DNA of 64,000 bases, taken from positions 173,965-237,964 of the forward strand of contig MNCI01020228.1 of the NCBI GenBank assembly GCA_015680685.1. Reading direction: 5' to 3'. The notes beneath the pieces were generated by a model. It ran no database searches and was not told the DNA's origin. It saw only the letters and a list, made by a program, of their open reading frames with translations. This document shows positions 22,723 through 35,632 of the stretch, piece by piece. Numbering within the stretch: position 1 is the first letter of the stretch; each line of letters opens with the position of its first letter. Both the position numbers and the translations under genes were made by a program. This stretch comes from Gnetum montanum (Eukaryota; Streptophyta; Gnetopsida; Gnetales; Gnetaceae).

Positions 22723-23340
22723 TGATGAGTGGGGCCCACTCTAATTATTAGAGTCATAGTTATTCTAATTATTGGAGTGGTGGTTACTCTAATTATTAGA
22801 GCGGTGGTTATTCTAATCATTAGAGTGGTCGTTATTCTAATTATTAGAGTGATGGTTACTCTAATTATTACAGTGATAGTTACTTTAATTATTATAGTGG
22901 CAGTTACTCTAATTATTATAGTGGTAGAGTGGCAGTTATTCTAAATATTAGAATGGTGGTTACTCTAATTATTAGAGTGACGGTTTTTTTAATTATTAGA
23001 GTGATGGTTATTTATTAGAGTGGTGGTTATTCTAATTATTTGAGTGGCGGTTATTCTAAGTTTAAAAGTTGGAAACCTATTTATACATGTACTGGCATGT
23101 TCATTCCCTTGCCTTTGTAGCTTCGGCTACCTACTCCCATTGCCTAAACACACTGATGAGGGGTGCAAGTCTCTGAAAATGTGCTACGAGGTTTCTATTA
23201 TTTTTTGTTCAACAGTTTTTCTGTTTTATAGTTTCCACGGTATTTCTCTCAGCCTTCCCATTCTTTTTCTTGATGCACGAGATCTCATCATTTAAGTTTC
23301 TAAAAATTTTAAGTACAATTTACTTAGAGAAAAATATTAT
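22723..23340 (+). mobile_element. LTR 5' part with palindromic minisatellite U3, beside copy B
   Basis: Starts TGATGAGTGGGGCCCAC. U3 (22,741-23,055) is about 13 units of a 24-base repeat with core CTCTAATTATTAGAG. It is followed by a TATA-like CTATTTATACATG at about 23,080 and a transcribed-region-like stretch. It shares the U3 repeat with the 18.1-kb LTR but not the sequence downstream, so it is a different subfamily. The end is not definable because it fades into the flank of copy B. Confidence 0.6.
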
Positions 23341-23427
23341 TTAATACTTCGGTTGTTGTTTTCACAATAGTTGCTGAAAAGACCTCTTAGTTTACTTGAG
23401 TCGTATTGATTGAAAAAATTATTTTGA

Positions 23428-25232
23428 CTATATCAAAAGTGTGTGTGTAATTGCTGTCTTTTTCTTTTTAAATAAATTTTAGACATGGATTTTTAATTTT
23501 CATGTACTTATCAGATCATTCTTACTTATACTATCTTTTTTGCTAGCATTAGCATATGCCATGTTTAACTATAATTGATCTATGTTTTAAATTATTATGT
23601 GATTATTATACTTAACAAAAAANGTTGATGATATAGAGATTATGCCATCTCAATCTACATATGCTACAAACCCAGTCAGTAAATGTTTATAATGACTATG
23701 AATCCAAGTTGTGCTCTAGTAATATTGGCAAGGTGCAAATTGAAATCACACAAGGACAAAGTAAGTCATCTTCTCTCAACTTTGTTTCATCTCTCTATCA
23801 AGCAGCACGAAGTGTTGCTGAGAGAATTATTAAGGCTTTACCAGGAAGGTCTAACAGCCAAGGAATAGTGTCAGAGAAGAAACTAGTTCCAGAAGGTTGT
23901 ATACATAAAAATATTTTTGAAGTACCATACAACATCAACCATTGTCCTTGAAACTAGTATCAATGCATGTATTGAGCATATTCCTGCATCATCATATTTC
24001 TCATATTTAGAAGGTTCTTCTAATAACTATATAGATGAGCCTCAGAAGCCAATAAGTGTGATGCAAGAAAGAAAGTCTCCATGTATTTTGGTCTCACATC
24101 CCAATCAAATGAAAGATGAAGCACATCAATTTCAGTTGTGGTTCGATAGGCATGGAATGAATCGCATCATTGATGAAGATCTGAAATGAGGGCAACAGAG
24201 GCTCAGGAAGGAGCTGAAATGATGTCTAGACAATTAGATTATTTAAGCTCTGAAATTTTTGTTGCTAAAAAACTTGACCCCAATGTATAATTATTGCAAG
24301 AGAAATTAAGAAATTTTTGTGAAGAAAAAAAGAATTTGGCTTTTGAAATATGTTACGAAATCGATTAAAGAATAACTGAAAGGTATACAGCTAATGAAAA
24401 GTTGAAACAAGCAGAAATATAATTGGCTGAACATACAAAGACATTAGAAAATCAAAAGAATGATATTCAATCAAGTTTTATAAAAGAGATAGATAGGAGA
24501 TTAGGTGACTAGGCAAGCATGCTTGATAAAATGAAGCATTAAGAGAAAAGGTTAAGAGACAAAGTAAGAGATTTGGCTGAGCAGAATGTGGGCCTATAGA
24601 GAGAAGTTTTATCTTCAAATAACAAAGAGGCTAACCTGAAATATCAGGTAAGGGAATGTTAGAAATATGTAGAGGAGTTGAGAATGAAGTTGGAACACAC
24701 TGAAGGTGAGATTGTAAGATTGTAAGAATCTTTCTCTGAAACATCCAAGAAAGCAAAAGAAGCTGAAGATAATCAAAAAATTACAAATGAAAACTACAAA
24801 GAGAAAGCTAGTAAAAATAATGAATTGCAGAAAATGCTTGTCAGATTACAAAGACTTTGTAACAAACAGGAGAATACTATTATTGGATTATGTGAAGAAT
24901 TGAATGAGAAGGTTAATTATAACACTATATAACCCAGTGATAGTAATATTGCAAAGTTACAAAGAGAAAAATTACATTTAATTAGTATTTCTTCAAACTC
25001 TATGAAGAGATTTAGAAATCCATAGATTTGATGTTGACAGTTTGAGGCAAGAGAATGCTATTTTGTTAGAGAGAGTGAAGAATTGGGAAAAAGATAACGA
25101 CCTTGCTTTAATTAAGCTTGATCATGAACTACAAGAAAGAGTTAATGGGCTACAAACACATGCATTATCACTTTTAAATGATTATAATGATATTTTCTCC
25201 CAGTTGCTATATTTTATCAAGAAGAAATTGTT
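23428..25232 (+). pseudogene. Copy B of the coiled-coil gene fragment, inner left arm
   Basis: Begins at the common breakpoint CTATATCAAAAG and ends in the centre of the palindrome, inside the codons for the segment YFIKKKL. A single N at 23,623 joins upstream intron to mid-exon, so the first exon and part of the second (present in copy C) are missing, probably an assembly join. Readable pieces: 23,661-23,951 (IEITQGQSKSSSLNFVSSLY), 23,917-24,189 (ending DRHGMNRIIDEDLK) and 25,042-25,263 (KLDHELQERVNGLQTH). The HKNIFEVPYN frameshift is the same as in copy A. Many further stops. It is not expected to make protein. Confidence 0.75.
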
Positions 25233-25269
25233 ATATGAAAACAAGATAAGATTCCTTCTTTAATTTCAC
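25233..25269. other. Spacer at the centre of the inverted repeat
   Basis: AAGAAGAAATTGTT (25,219-25,232) faces its exact complement AACAATTTCTTCTT (25,270-25,283). The 37-base spacer is not foreign: its complement reads GTGAAATTAAAGAAGGAA, the continuation of the gene in copy D but missing about 14 bases. So copy C extends slightly past the fold point and carries a small deletion there. Confidence 0.8.
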
Positions 25270-27647
25270 AACAATTTCTTCTTGATAAAATCTAGCAACT
25301 AGGAGAAAAGATCATTATAATCATTTAAAATCTTCAATGCATGTGTTTGCAGCCCATCAACTCTTTCTTGTAGTTCATGATCAAGCTTAATTAAAGCAAG
25401 GCCATTATCTTTTTCCCAATTCTTCTTTCTCTCTAACAAAATAGCATTCTCTTGCCTCAAACTGTCAACATCAAATCTATGGATTTCTAAATCTCTACAT
25501 AGAGCTTGCTCAACACTGATTAAACATAATTGTTCTCTTTGCAAATTTGCAATATTACTATCATTGGGCTGTATAGTGCTATTGTTAACCTTCTCATTTA
25601 ATCCTTCACATAATCTAGTAATAGTCTTCTCCTATTTGTTATAAAGTCTTTGTAATCTGACAAGCATTTTCTGCAATTCATTATTTTTACTAGCTTTCTC
25701 TCTATAGTTTTCATTTGTAAATTTTTGATTATCTTCAACTTCTTTTGCTTTCTTGGATGTTTCAGAGAAAGATTCTTGCAATCTTGCAATCTCACTCTCA
25801 ATGTGTTCCAACTTCATTCTCAAGTCCTCTACATATTTCTCACATTCCCTTACCTGATATTTCAGGTTAGCCTCTTTGTTATTTGAAGATAAAACTTCTC
25901 TCTGTAGGCCTACATTCTACTCAGCCCAATCTCTTACTTTGTCTCTTAACCTTTTCTCTTCATGCTTCATTTTATCAAGCATGCTTGCCCAGTCACCCAA
26001 TCTCCTGTCTATCTCTTTTATAAAACTTGATTGAATATCATTCTTTTGATTTTCTAATGTCTTTGTATGTTCAACCAATTCTCTTTCTGCTTGTTTCAAC
26101 TTTTCATTAGCTACATATCTTTTAGTTATTCTTTGTTGGATTTTGTAACATATTTCAAAATCCAAATTCTTTTTTTCTTCACAAAAATTTCTTAATTTCT
26201 CCTACAATAACTTTACATTAGGGTCAAGTTTTTTAGCAACAACAATTTTAGAACTCAAAGAATCTAATTGTCTAGACATCATTTTAGCTCCTTCCTGAGC
26301 CTCTGTTGCCTTCTTTTTCAAATCTTAATCAATGATGCTATTCATTCCATGCCTATCTAACCACAACTAAAATTGATGTGCTTCATCTTTCGTTTGATTG
26401 GGATGTGATACCAAAATACATGAAGACTGTCTTTCTTGCATCACACTCATTGGCTTTTGAGGCTCATCTGTATAGTCATCAGAAGAACCTTCTAAATATG
26501 AGAAATATGATGATGCAAGAATATGCTCAATACCTACATTGATACTAGTTTCAGGGACAATGGTTGATGTTGTATGGTACTTCAAAACTTTTTTACTTAT
26601 ACAACCTTTTGGAACTGGTTTCTTCTCTGACACTATTCCTTTGCTCTTAGACCTTCCTGATAAAGCCTTAATAATTCTCTCATCAACACTTCATGCTGCT
26701 TGATAGAGAGATGAAACAAAGATGAGAGAAGATGACTTACTTTGTCCTTCTGTGATTTCAATTTGCACCTTGCCAATATTATCGGAGCACAACTTGGATT
26801 CATGGTCATTATAGGCATTTACTAACTAGGAACGTATAAGTTTTGTAGCATATGTAGATTGAGATGGCATACTCTCTATATCATTAGCATATTGTGGAAA
26901 ATTAGAAACAGCAACAGAACAGGACTCCATCTCATCATCAAAATTTCTTGTCATTTGGCTTGAATTCCATCTAAGTGGCAACCTGGGAGGAGGATACCAA
27001 GATATATTGGTGCTTGGTTTAGGCCTATTTTTAGGTACACTGCCAGATATATTGCTGCAAGTTTCTAAGAAAATCTTTATTGAGCCACTGGTAGGAACCG
27101 CTGCTGATCCCACAATGTATACGAAGTAGCTTATTATACAATAAAAATAATAAAAGCTTCAATAAATATTTCTTGGTCATTGAAAATATGAAAATAGCTT
27201 ACAATATTTCTAATGTAATCACTTTAAACCTAGTGCTTTCGCTAACTAACTTTTGGAAACTTATTTCCTATGAAAAAGAATCTCAAAGTATAACTTTATC
27301 CAGTATTCTTACTATGATTGGTGATGAAAGCGATCATCCCTGCCAGTGTTGTTTAAACTACTTGTAGTGCTACAGGTAAGAGATGCAAAAGAAGTTCTAG
27401 ATATAACCTTGAACTGAAAAATAAACGTTCAATAAAATTACAAACAACAAACTTTTTTATTAAGTATAATAATCACATAATAATTTAAAACATAGATCAA
27501 TTATAGTTAAACATGGCATATGCTAATGCTAGCAAAAAAGATAGTATAAGTAAGAAAAATCTGAAAAGTACATGGAAATTAAAAATCCATGTCTAAAATT
27601 TATTTTAAAAGAAAAAGACAGCAATTACACACATGCTTTTAATATAG
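25270..27647 (-). pseudogene. Copy C of the coiled-coil gene fragment, inner right arm
   Basis: Minus-strand mirror of copy B. It retains the first exon region (about 27,315-27,415) and the Pro-rich exon start (26,826-27,113, ISWYPPPRLPLRWNSS). Unlike A and B it reads straight through the CISKKVLKYHTTSTIVPETS region, so it lacks their frameshift. Coiled-coil pieces are 25,917-26,165, 25,632-25,823 and 25,299-25,544. Stops and shifts elsewhere make it a pseudogene. The outer limit is the common CTATATxAAAAG breakpoint near 27,647. With B it forms a stem of about 1.8 kb of gene sequence. Confidence 0.75.
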
Positions 27648-28014
27648 TCAAAATAATTTTTTCAATCAATACGACTCAAGTAAACTAAGGGGTCTTTTCA
27701 GCAACTATTGAGAAAACAACAACCGAAGTATTAAATAATATTGTACTGTAAGTAAATTGTACTTAAAATTTTTAGAAACTTAAATGATGAGATCTTGTGC
27801 ATCAAGAAAAAGAATGCGAAGGCTGAGAGAAATACCCTAGAAACTGTAAAAAAGAAAAACTGTTGAACAAAAAGTAATAGAAAGATCGTAGCATGTTTTT
27901 GGAGACTTGCACCCCTCATCAGTGTGTTTAGGCAATAAGGGTAGGTAGCCGAAGCTGCAAAGGAAAGGGAATGAGCATGCTAGTACATGTATAAATAGGA
28001 TCCCAACTTTTAAA

Positions 28015-28237
28015 ATTAGAATAACTGCCACTCAAATAATTAGAATAACCATCACTTTAATAATTAAAATAACCATCACTCTACCATTGTAATAATTAGA
28101 GTAACTACCACTGTAATAATAAAAGTAACTGCCACTATAATAATTATAGTAACCATCACTCTAATAATTAGAATAACAACCACTCTAATAATTAGAATAA
28201 CCACGACTCTAATAATTAGAGTGGGCCCCACTTGACA
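28015..28237 (-). repeat. Palindromic minisatellite / LTR start, right arm
   Basis: Mirror of 22,723-23,055, about nine units of the CTCTAATTATTAGAG-type repeat. It ends GTGGGGCCCAC-like next to a degenerate TG at about 28,237. Fewer units than in the left arm. The adjoining 27,648-28,014 is the rest of the LTR, including the TATA-like CTATTTATACATG complement near 27,990. Confidence 0.7.
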
Positions 28238-31200
28238 TAGACAAGATGAGGGTGGGACATTGTACTGACAAAACTATTACAAAACTATATTTTAAAAGTG
28301 AACATGAAACATTCAACAAATCGGATCTTTTGGCAGAGTTGAAGGGTGTATAGGGTTTAGGGGAACCCTCATGTTTGAATGGTGGACATGAAGGGTCCGG
28401 CACCAAAGAATGTCATGAATGTAAGCATCCGGCTGGAAACAACAACGAAAAAAAGTCTTCAACAACTATATAAGTCTGATTCATTATTTTTATTTCACAA
28501 CTAAGTACAAAACATTCTAAGGCTTTATGATCACCTGAAGCCATTTCTTCTCAATTTAGGCATATGAAAGATAGACCAACACCACATCAAATAATGCATA
28601 AATTTAGACTTCATAAGAGGTTTGAAGGAAAGTAAAAGAAAGCCAAACCTAGCGCTCTAATACCAAAATGTAACACCCATTCATAGGGAGCAAGAGCTAG
28701 CACCTAAAGCCCCCTAGAAAGAAAGCTACTTGAAAGAAAAATAAATAAAACTTTTTATTATTCAACCCAAAAGGAAATATTTAATCAGGATCATTTGCAA
28801 GTTTGAAAACCAAAGAAATTACCACATAAGTAGATAAATTAATAATCTCATATTTGTTCAATCACATAATAATATTTTATAATTTCTAATCACACACAAA
28901 AACATTTTATTGGTAATCATTTAATCAGGAAATTCATATGTTTAATAGCAAAGAATAGATAGATCACAACCATAAATTAACATCTTGGGTTTCCCCCCAC
29001 TCCATCAACTTATAGAAAGATGTTAAAATTAGATTGGAGAAGGTATAGGAAATAAAAGGTATAATTCAAGATTCAAATTCAAGATTTATGCATTCAAAGG
29101 GGGAGGACTCATCAACCAAATTCCATTCAAAATCCAAGAATTCAACAATTTTAAAACATTCACAATTATTGATGGGCCCAAGGATACTCTTGCTTTCTAC
29201 CAGTAGTACCAATCCTCACATTAGGGATCCATAGCCCCTGTTAGCAATCCTTTACTAAAAATTGCCCAAATCATTACGGGTGTTTCTGAATCATTACAGA
29301 AACAACTCTAATCCAATTCATTTAGGCAGGAGAGTGTAGAGGATAGGTGGAGAGATCCAAAAAAGGGTAATAAAGGATTTCAAAAAAAAATCTAAGTTTA
29401 TGACAACAATCTTGATATTTTCATACAAGCATTGTGAAGGTGGTTAAACAAACAAAAAGAAAAAAGTTTAAGAAAATCAGCCTTCGCTAGCCATTATCAA
29501 ACATAACAAAGATGGATCATTTTACCTCATTGCTTAGATATCTTGCTTACTAGGAGGAATTATTTGAATACTGGATTGCTATGATGCACTTTTTTTCTTT
29601 CTCTTTGCTATCTCTTATAGCAGCGATAGTCTTCTCTCCCTTCTCATCCACACTCCTTGTCATTGTATCCCTCTTTTTCTTGTTTTTTTTGTATTCTGCA
29701 TAGCTACTTTTTTTTTGCCTTGTGTGTGTCCTCTTTTTCCTCTCCTCCTCTTCCTATTTGTAGGTGGAATAAGGGATAATGAATGATTTCTTGTAACTGA
29801 CTTCTTGGGACTGTTCGTATTCTTTTCTTTCTTCTTAAAGTTCTCTCTCTCTCTAGCAATGGGTCACGAGTTCAATTCTCTTCATGATCACTATAATAAA
29901 ATCAATAAAATATGGATATTCACAAGTTGTAGGTTCAATTCCTAAATCAACAATTTTGATATTTCAGAATTTATATTTTGCTAGATTTCATGTTCAATTT
30001 CTCTTGATAATTACAAAACATTCTGACATAATATCTATCTTTTTATCATTTGGAATTGTCATAAGATGCAAGGAAAGAGTTTTCAAATAGATTCATCATA
30101 AGGGCAGTTCAAGATACATAATCAAATAAGGCACATTCTTTTTTAGATCATTAGCAATGTGAATTTTTCCATATTACGAGCCTTTGTACAACCATGGAGA
30201 GGGTACTTATACTCTATTATTTTAAACTAAAAAGAGCAATGTATTACATTTAGATAAAATAAAATAAACAAAATATAAAGCTATAGAATTTGCACATAAT
30301 ATCCCTNNNNNNNNNNNNNNNNNNNNNNNNNNNNNNNNNNNNNNNNNNNNNNNNNGTGTATTTTAAATCATATTTCTTATGCATAAAGTATTTAAACATT
30401 NGTGTATTTTAAATCATATTTCTTATGCATAAAGTATTTAAACATTTAATCATAATAGATATAAATATATGGTCAACAAATTTATTACTATTTCAATTAG
30501 CCCTTTCCACCATAATCCAAACAAAGCACACACACAACTTGTCAAAAAAACATGCACACAAACATATAAAAAGAATATTAGAATCATTAACCCAAAAACT
30601 CTAGGAGAAGTGGTTTGTTACAAATCGAAATAATAATTACAAAGTAGAAAGCAGCATTACCTCGGTGCACATGTATGGTACAGGTTTAATCAATAACAGC
30701 TAGGTAATGTCGAATTACGTTACGCATCTTTAAAAACCCACGACGCTGGTGTCAATGTTCATCTTTGGATCCTTGTTTGTTTTAGTTCTCAATTAAAAAA
30801 ATTAGCATCATTTGAGTTTGTTAATTTGTATGCTAATCTTGTCTGTAAATACTATGAGCTCTAACATTCAAATGGGTATGCTGGTATTTTGGCCGATTAA
30901 ATTAGTAAGGCTAACATCTAAATGTAAATTTGAAATTGTACTACAAAAAGGGGACATTTTGCAAATTTCTTCTTTCATATTAAAACGCGTCACGTATTGA
31001 ACACGTGATCATATATCACACATTTTCAGGTAACATTGAAATCAATAGTGTGTGTTTGTACATAACGGTTAAATATTCAAAAATTTTATTGAAGATGAAA
31101 GCATGTGAGGGTAGTTACGTAAGGTAAACCCCCCATGTAATAATGTAAAAGTAATTTTCAAAGTCAAAGGCACACAAACGTCACAAATGAAATGTTTATT

Positions 31201-31260
31201 TGTATTTGCCATTAATCTAGATTTCACCTCTGTAAGGTCCATAGTTATTATTTTTATCCA
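28238..31260 (-). mobile_element. Mirror of the AT-rich remnant with the Met primer site, right arm
   Basis: Contains the minus-strand primer site TGGTATTAGAGC at 28,653-28,664 and the LTR end TGTAACACCC from 28,668. The rest is AT-rich, noncoding sequence matching 19,691-22,722. A run of 49 N (30,307-30,355) interrupts it. After the run, a 45-base segment is duplicated around a single N (30,401). Confidence 0.5.
30307..30446. other. Assembly gap (49 N) plus 45-base duplication around a single N
   Basis: N at 30,307-30,355. 30,356-30,400 and 30,402-30,446 are the same 45 bases (starting GTGTATTTTAAATC) on either side of one N at 30,401. This is the signature of two contig ends that overlap but were not merged. 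Confidence 0.9.
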
Positions 31261-31282
31261 AGTCTCAAGTCCTATAGAATGA

Positions 31283-31826
31283 GGTGTTAGCTTGGTAATA
31301 AGACTCATGATTTAAAAGCTTCTCGTCATAGGTATTATAATTATTTCAACATTCCAACACCTCCATCATCTTATTATATATTTTTTAGATTTCTCTTTGT
31401 ATGCATTATAGTTCTAAGGTATTTATTTTTCCCATTCTCCTCAATGCTTAAGTAGAAATTGACCTTGTGATTAACAAGTAGCATATTTTTAACAATTAGG
31501 TGTTAGCCTAACAGTAAGACTCCTGATTTCGTAAGTTCAAGTTATGGGCTTGATTTTAGCTAGTAATTGTGATTGTTTTAAAACAATTTTTACCCTTAAT
31601 ACGTAGAGTAAAATTAGAACTTTATAACTAAATACTACTTAATAGAATCGAACTTATAACTTGGAGTTTCCAAATCAAGAATCTTATTAATAGGCTAAGA
31701 CCTAAAGCTAGTAATAACTTTGTTAGAAATTACATAGAACATGAAGGAACCATAAGCTAGTGATAATTGAGCACAAGTGGTTAGCTCATTGTTTTGTTAA
31801 GCAAGAGAATGCTAGTTTGAGTCATA
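31283..31826. repeat. tRNA-like modules, right arm
   Basis: Mirror copies of the four modules at 19,139-19,690: at about 31,283 (plus), 31,498-31,560 (plus, GTGTTAGCCTAACAGTAAG), 31,645-31,710 (minus) and 31,777-31,826 (plus, GTGGTTAGCTCATTG..AGTTTGAGTCA). A-box and B-box-like blocks are conserved between arms. Confidence 0.45.
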
Positions 31827-31832
31827 CTTTAT

Positions 31833-32911
31833 TAATGAAGCGGTTACTCTAATTATTAGAGCAGTTATTATTGGAGTGGTTACTCTAATAATTAGAGCAG
31901 TTATTATTGGTGTGATTACTCTAATTATTGGAGCAATTACTCTAATAATTAGAGTGGTTATTATTAGAGTGGTTATTATTGGAGCAGTTACTCTAATGAA
32001 TAAAGTGGTTATTATTGGAGTAGTTACTTTAATTATTAGAGTGGTTATTATTGTAGTGGTTACTCTAATAATTAGAGTGGTTATTATTTGAGCAATTATT
32101 CTAATTATTAGAGCGGTTACTCTAATGACTATAGTAGTTGCTCCCAAGTCTATAAATACAATGCCCAGGCACACAATTGGAAAAAATTCTAGTAGCAGTC
32201 AAGTAGCAAAACTCCTATAGTCCATTTGAAGGTTAGAGTATTTTCCAAGTGCCTGCAACAGGAGGTCGAAGTGTGGATGGATCTTTATTTAAGCATGGTG
32301 TACCTGAGCACACCTTGTGTATGGCAATAAAGATGAGCTCTTTGATTCATCCTTACAATACTTGAGATTTGTTTTCTTAGACATTTCTTTTATTTTATTT
32401 TCTAATGCATTTATTTTATTTTATGCACTTTACATTTATGTTATTAGCATAGTAATTCATTTTGATCAATTAAGCAAATTATTAAATTACACTCGGTACG
32501 ATCACTTCAAGCATGCGTGTAACACTTGGTAACCCAGTAATGATTAGCATTTGGTAATCCTAGTAGTGTTGCACTAGTTTAGAATGTGTACGGCAAGTGA
32601 GAACGGATATGGGTGTTAGGATTAGTTAAAGCCTAGTTAATCAGTAGTTAAGTAAAATTATTCACTTAGTTATCTCTCTCTTTCCCTATTAGCAAAGGAC
32701 ATAGAAACATAAAAGATATAAGAATCATATGCCTCAAGCTTACTTAACCATACAATAATGACATACAAGTAAGTTTGGGAAGACGACGATCAACCAATCC
32801 ATCCTTGTTCCACGAAGGTGCATAGGCACTTAGTCCTTGGAATTTGATCAGATCATGTGTGAAACGCTTGTATTCATATGGTTAAGTGTAGGGGTACTTC
32901 ACTACTCATCA
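31833..32911 (+). mobile_element. Athila-like 5' LTR, right arm
   Basis: Starts TAATGAAGCGG (TG mutated) and ends CTCATCA, followed directly by the primer site. About 1.08 kb. U3 minisatellite at about 31,840-32,140, TATA box TATAAATACA near 32,150. Partner of 18,104-19,133 on the other arm. Confidence 0.8.
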
Positions 32912-32930
32912 TTGGCACTATTTCCGGGGA
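32912..32930 (+). other. Primer-binding site, Athila type
   Basis: TTGGCACTATTTCCGGGGA directly follows the LTR. It resembles the Athila-lineage Asp-tRNA site TGGCGCCGTTGCCGGGGA with a few changes. Confidence 0.7.
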
Positions 32931-35632
32931 CTTAGTTATTTGTGCGCTAATTAGAACTTAGGAAATCATTCACATCATTGGAACGAATCCTTAGGGTTGA
33001 TTGAGAAAATAATAAACAAGAGTACATTGCATACTGAATAGATAAGTATGTATCCTTCTTTGTATGAAAGCACATCACTGCCTAGGTCTGAAACATGAAA
33101 TAATCAGTGGCGTAATACACATGACGTTGATCTGCCAATCCCTTAACAAGTTCGACTGGTATATATTCATCCCGATGAGTATATACTAGACTTCACCTTT
33201 ATCCTCCATCAAGATGAAAAATTGCATTGGTGAGACTTAGAAGATAACATAGTGTTACCTCTTGATCATTCAGTCCCAAGCATTCTTCTTCATGCTCTCA
33301 CACGAATTGGCATGTCACACTTACATGCAGAATACATTGTGCAAGACCATAACTTAAGAGAATATTGTTCCACAAAGGCACAACATCAAAGGGACTTGTA
33401 ACAGGAGAGACATTATGAGTCTTTGAAGGGTAAGTGGTCCCAGGATGCCCCATATGTCTTAAGCAAAAATGAGGATGGTGAACCTACCTCAGGCAGTTTT
33501 CCACACAACGATGTTCCTCCCCTTGACTTTGGCCAAGGGGTTATGTATTAAAACCTTTATTCCACTCTTCATAACCCAGATTCTGATACCCAAGAGCACA
33601 AAGGGTTCAAAAAATGGACACGAACTCATGATAAAGGTGGACATTCTGATCACAATCGTAATTAGGGCTACGGTTGCAAAAGAGAAAGTAGCAAACACTG
33701 TCATGGTGACGGTTCACTTTCTTCTTCACCTTCATCATCTCCTTCACCCTCTCCTTAAATATTCGGATGCAGTCATAAAGAAAAAGACAATGGGGATAAA
33801 GGTAGGCAAAGTGGAAGCCATAGACAAAACAACCAGGAAAGGAGACGAGCGCACTCTAGAGAGTCACGACATAGAAGAGGGAGAGTAGGGAATAACATAG
33901 GAATCATAGATGCCATGGACGAGACAATCACGATGAATCCTTACTCGCTACTCAAAGTATGTTAGACATAATTGAGGGTATTAGAATTCCAAAAAGGCAC
34001 CAGAAAGATAGTAGGATAAAGACATTAGATATGAACAACATCCTACAATTTGAAGGGGGATACAATGCTGATCCTTAGAATCATTTACAAGCATTCCATG
34101 ATGCATGTTCCTTACAAAACATAGAGAAAAAATGGCAAAAACTTAATTTGTTCCCACGGACACTAGTTAAAGAAGCGGAAAGTTGGTATCGGCCCTTAGA
34201 ACTGGAATCTATTCGTAGATGGAGTACTATGTTAGAATTATTCAATGATAAGTACCAAACGTACTCTTGAGTGTCCAACCTATGAAAGCAAATCCAAGGC
34301 TAGAAACAAGAAGGACATGAACTCTTGGATGCTACCATTGGACGATACTATGCACTGTTACATCGTTGTCCTGGTCATGGTTATTCGTAAAGGGATTAAC
34401 TGTGCCATCTCATAGCTGGGCTTGGGCATCAAACAAGAAGAACCCTTGGGACTTATGCCCAAGGAAGACTATTCGAGCTTAGGTCCCATCAAATTCAAAG
34501 ACTATTAGAGCAAGTTGCTAAGGAAGAAGGTGAGCTATGAAAGAGAGAAAGTGTAGAAGAGTATAACCAATATCCTTCCCTTTAGAATAGGAGAGTAAGA
34601 TTTTGTGAGGATGAAGAAGAGTCACCACTCAAAGAGATGATGAATAGGAAAACTTTTCCTATTCAAAAAATAACATTAGAAGTTTTAGCAAAGGTAAACC
34701 AAATGTGGGATTCCCTAGAAAATAGATTTCAAAATATTCTTAAAATAGTAGAGGAGTCTAGAGAGCAAGGTAGTGAGAAAAGAAAAAAGAAAGAGGCTGA
34801 ACATGCACGTAGAAAGGGTAAGGGCAAAGTTGCCATCATTGAAGAGGTTGTGGATTTGGAAATAGACAATGATAGTGGATGTGAGATATGTCAATATGAC
34901 CATCCTAAGCGATGTTGCCCTATAATCTCACATCTATAGGAGTCTAAGATGTATGCACTCAACCCTAGACTAAACAAAAGGCAAACACCCCAAAGGTTAC
35001 CTTATCCTCCAGTTAACCTAAGGTTGTTCCACCAACCCTTAACATATTATCCCAGTGGAACTCCACCACAACCGATTGAGCAATATCAATAGTGGTAGCA
35101 CCCACAATCATGGGGAATGCCACCACCAAGGCAACAGTATCCTTACCGACAACCTAACCCATATGGATATTATGTGTAGCAGCCAATTTCTCCACGTGAC
35201 TCTACTGGTCACGTCACTTCTCAACCTTACTACCAAGCCTGCAAGTATTATGGGACTCCCTCTTCTAGGGCAATATTCTGCAAACATATCATCCTTCTCA
35301 TTCGACTGCATCTCTTCCACCAATGGCTCCACTACCACATGCTCCCACGCTGCAAGGTAAAATCCCTACCTAGCTGCAGCAACGTAATGCCACGAGGGTT
35401 GTTAACTCTCAACCTACTATTGGTTCGAACAACCACATGAAGAAAAGACCTTTCTTTATAACCAATAGTCTAACTATGCCCTTGCAATCACAAGTGGTTA
35501 ATTCCTTAGATTCCTCAGTATCAATCAAAACTTCAAAGCCTCCTTCAACCGAATCATCGCACTCAAGACATACGATCATGCTAACACATATAGTCACCGA
35601 TTGGATCAATTGCTAACACATGTAGTCACCGA
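32931..35632 (+). pseudogene. Athila-like gag fragment, right arm
   Basis: Plus-strand gag in decayed pieces. A His/Ser/Arg-rich N-terminal region lies at about 33,590-33,880. The capsid core at 33,900-34,560 shows LNLFPRTLVKEAESWYRPL and RRWSTMLELFNDKYQTYS. The segment 34,637-34,939 has ITLEVLAKVNQMWDSLENR, a Lys-rich stretch and CQYDHPKRCC. A Pro/Tyr-rich tail follows to about 35,400. Stops are frequent. Two copies of a CTAACACAT.TAGTCACCGA motif lie at 35,581-35,633, just before copy D cuts the element off. Confidence 0.78.

Larger units (their letters stand above)
11611..25232 (+). repeat. Left arm of a giant imperfect inverted repeat
   Basis: Successive blocks of this arm recur in reverse order and opposite strand in 25,270-40,303: the gene 3' end (11,634 with 40,282), gene copy A with D, the gag fragment, the LTR with its minisatellite, the tRNA-like modules, the Met-type primer site and copy B with C. 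Sampled stretches match in roughly nine of ten bases by eye. The outer end lies near 11,611, where GGTGGATAACTAAG matches the complement at 40,290-40,303. The left arm is shorter because copy B lost about 0.6 kb at the single N at 23,623 and because the solo LTR is only in the right arm. Confidence 0.85.

Noticed and set aside
22741-23055. CRISPR-like look of evenly spaced palindromic repeats
   Set aside because: Units are contiguous and degenerate with no unique spacers, lie in an LTR U3, and the genome is a plant.
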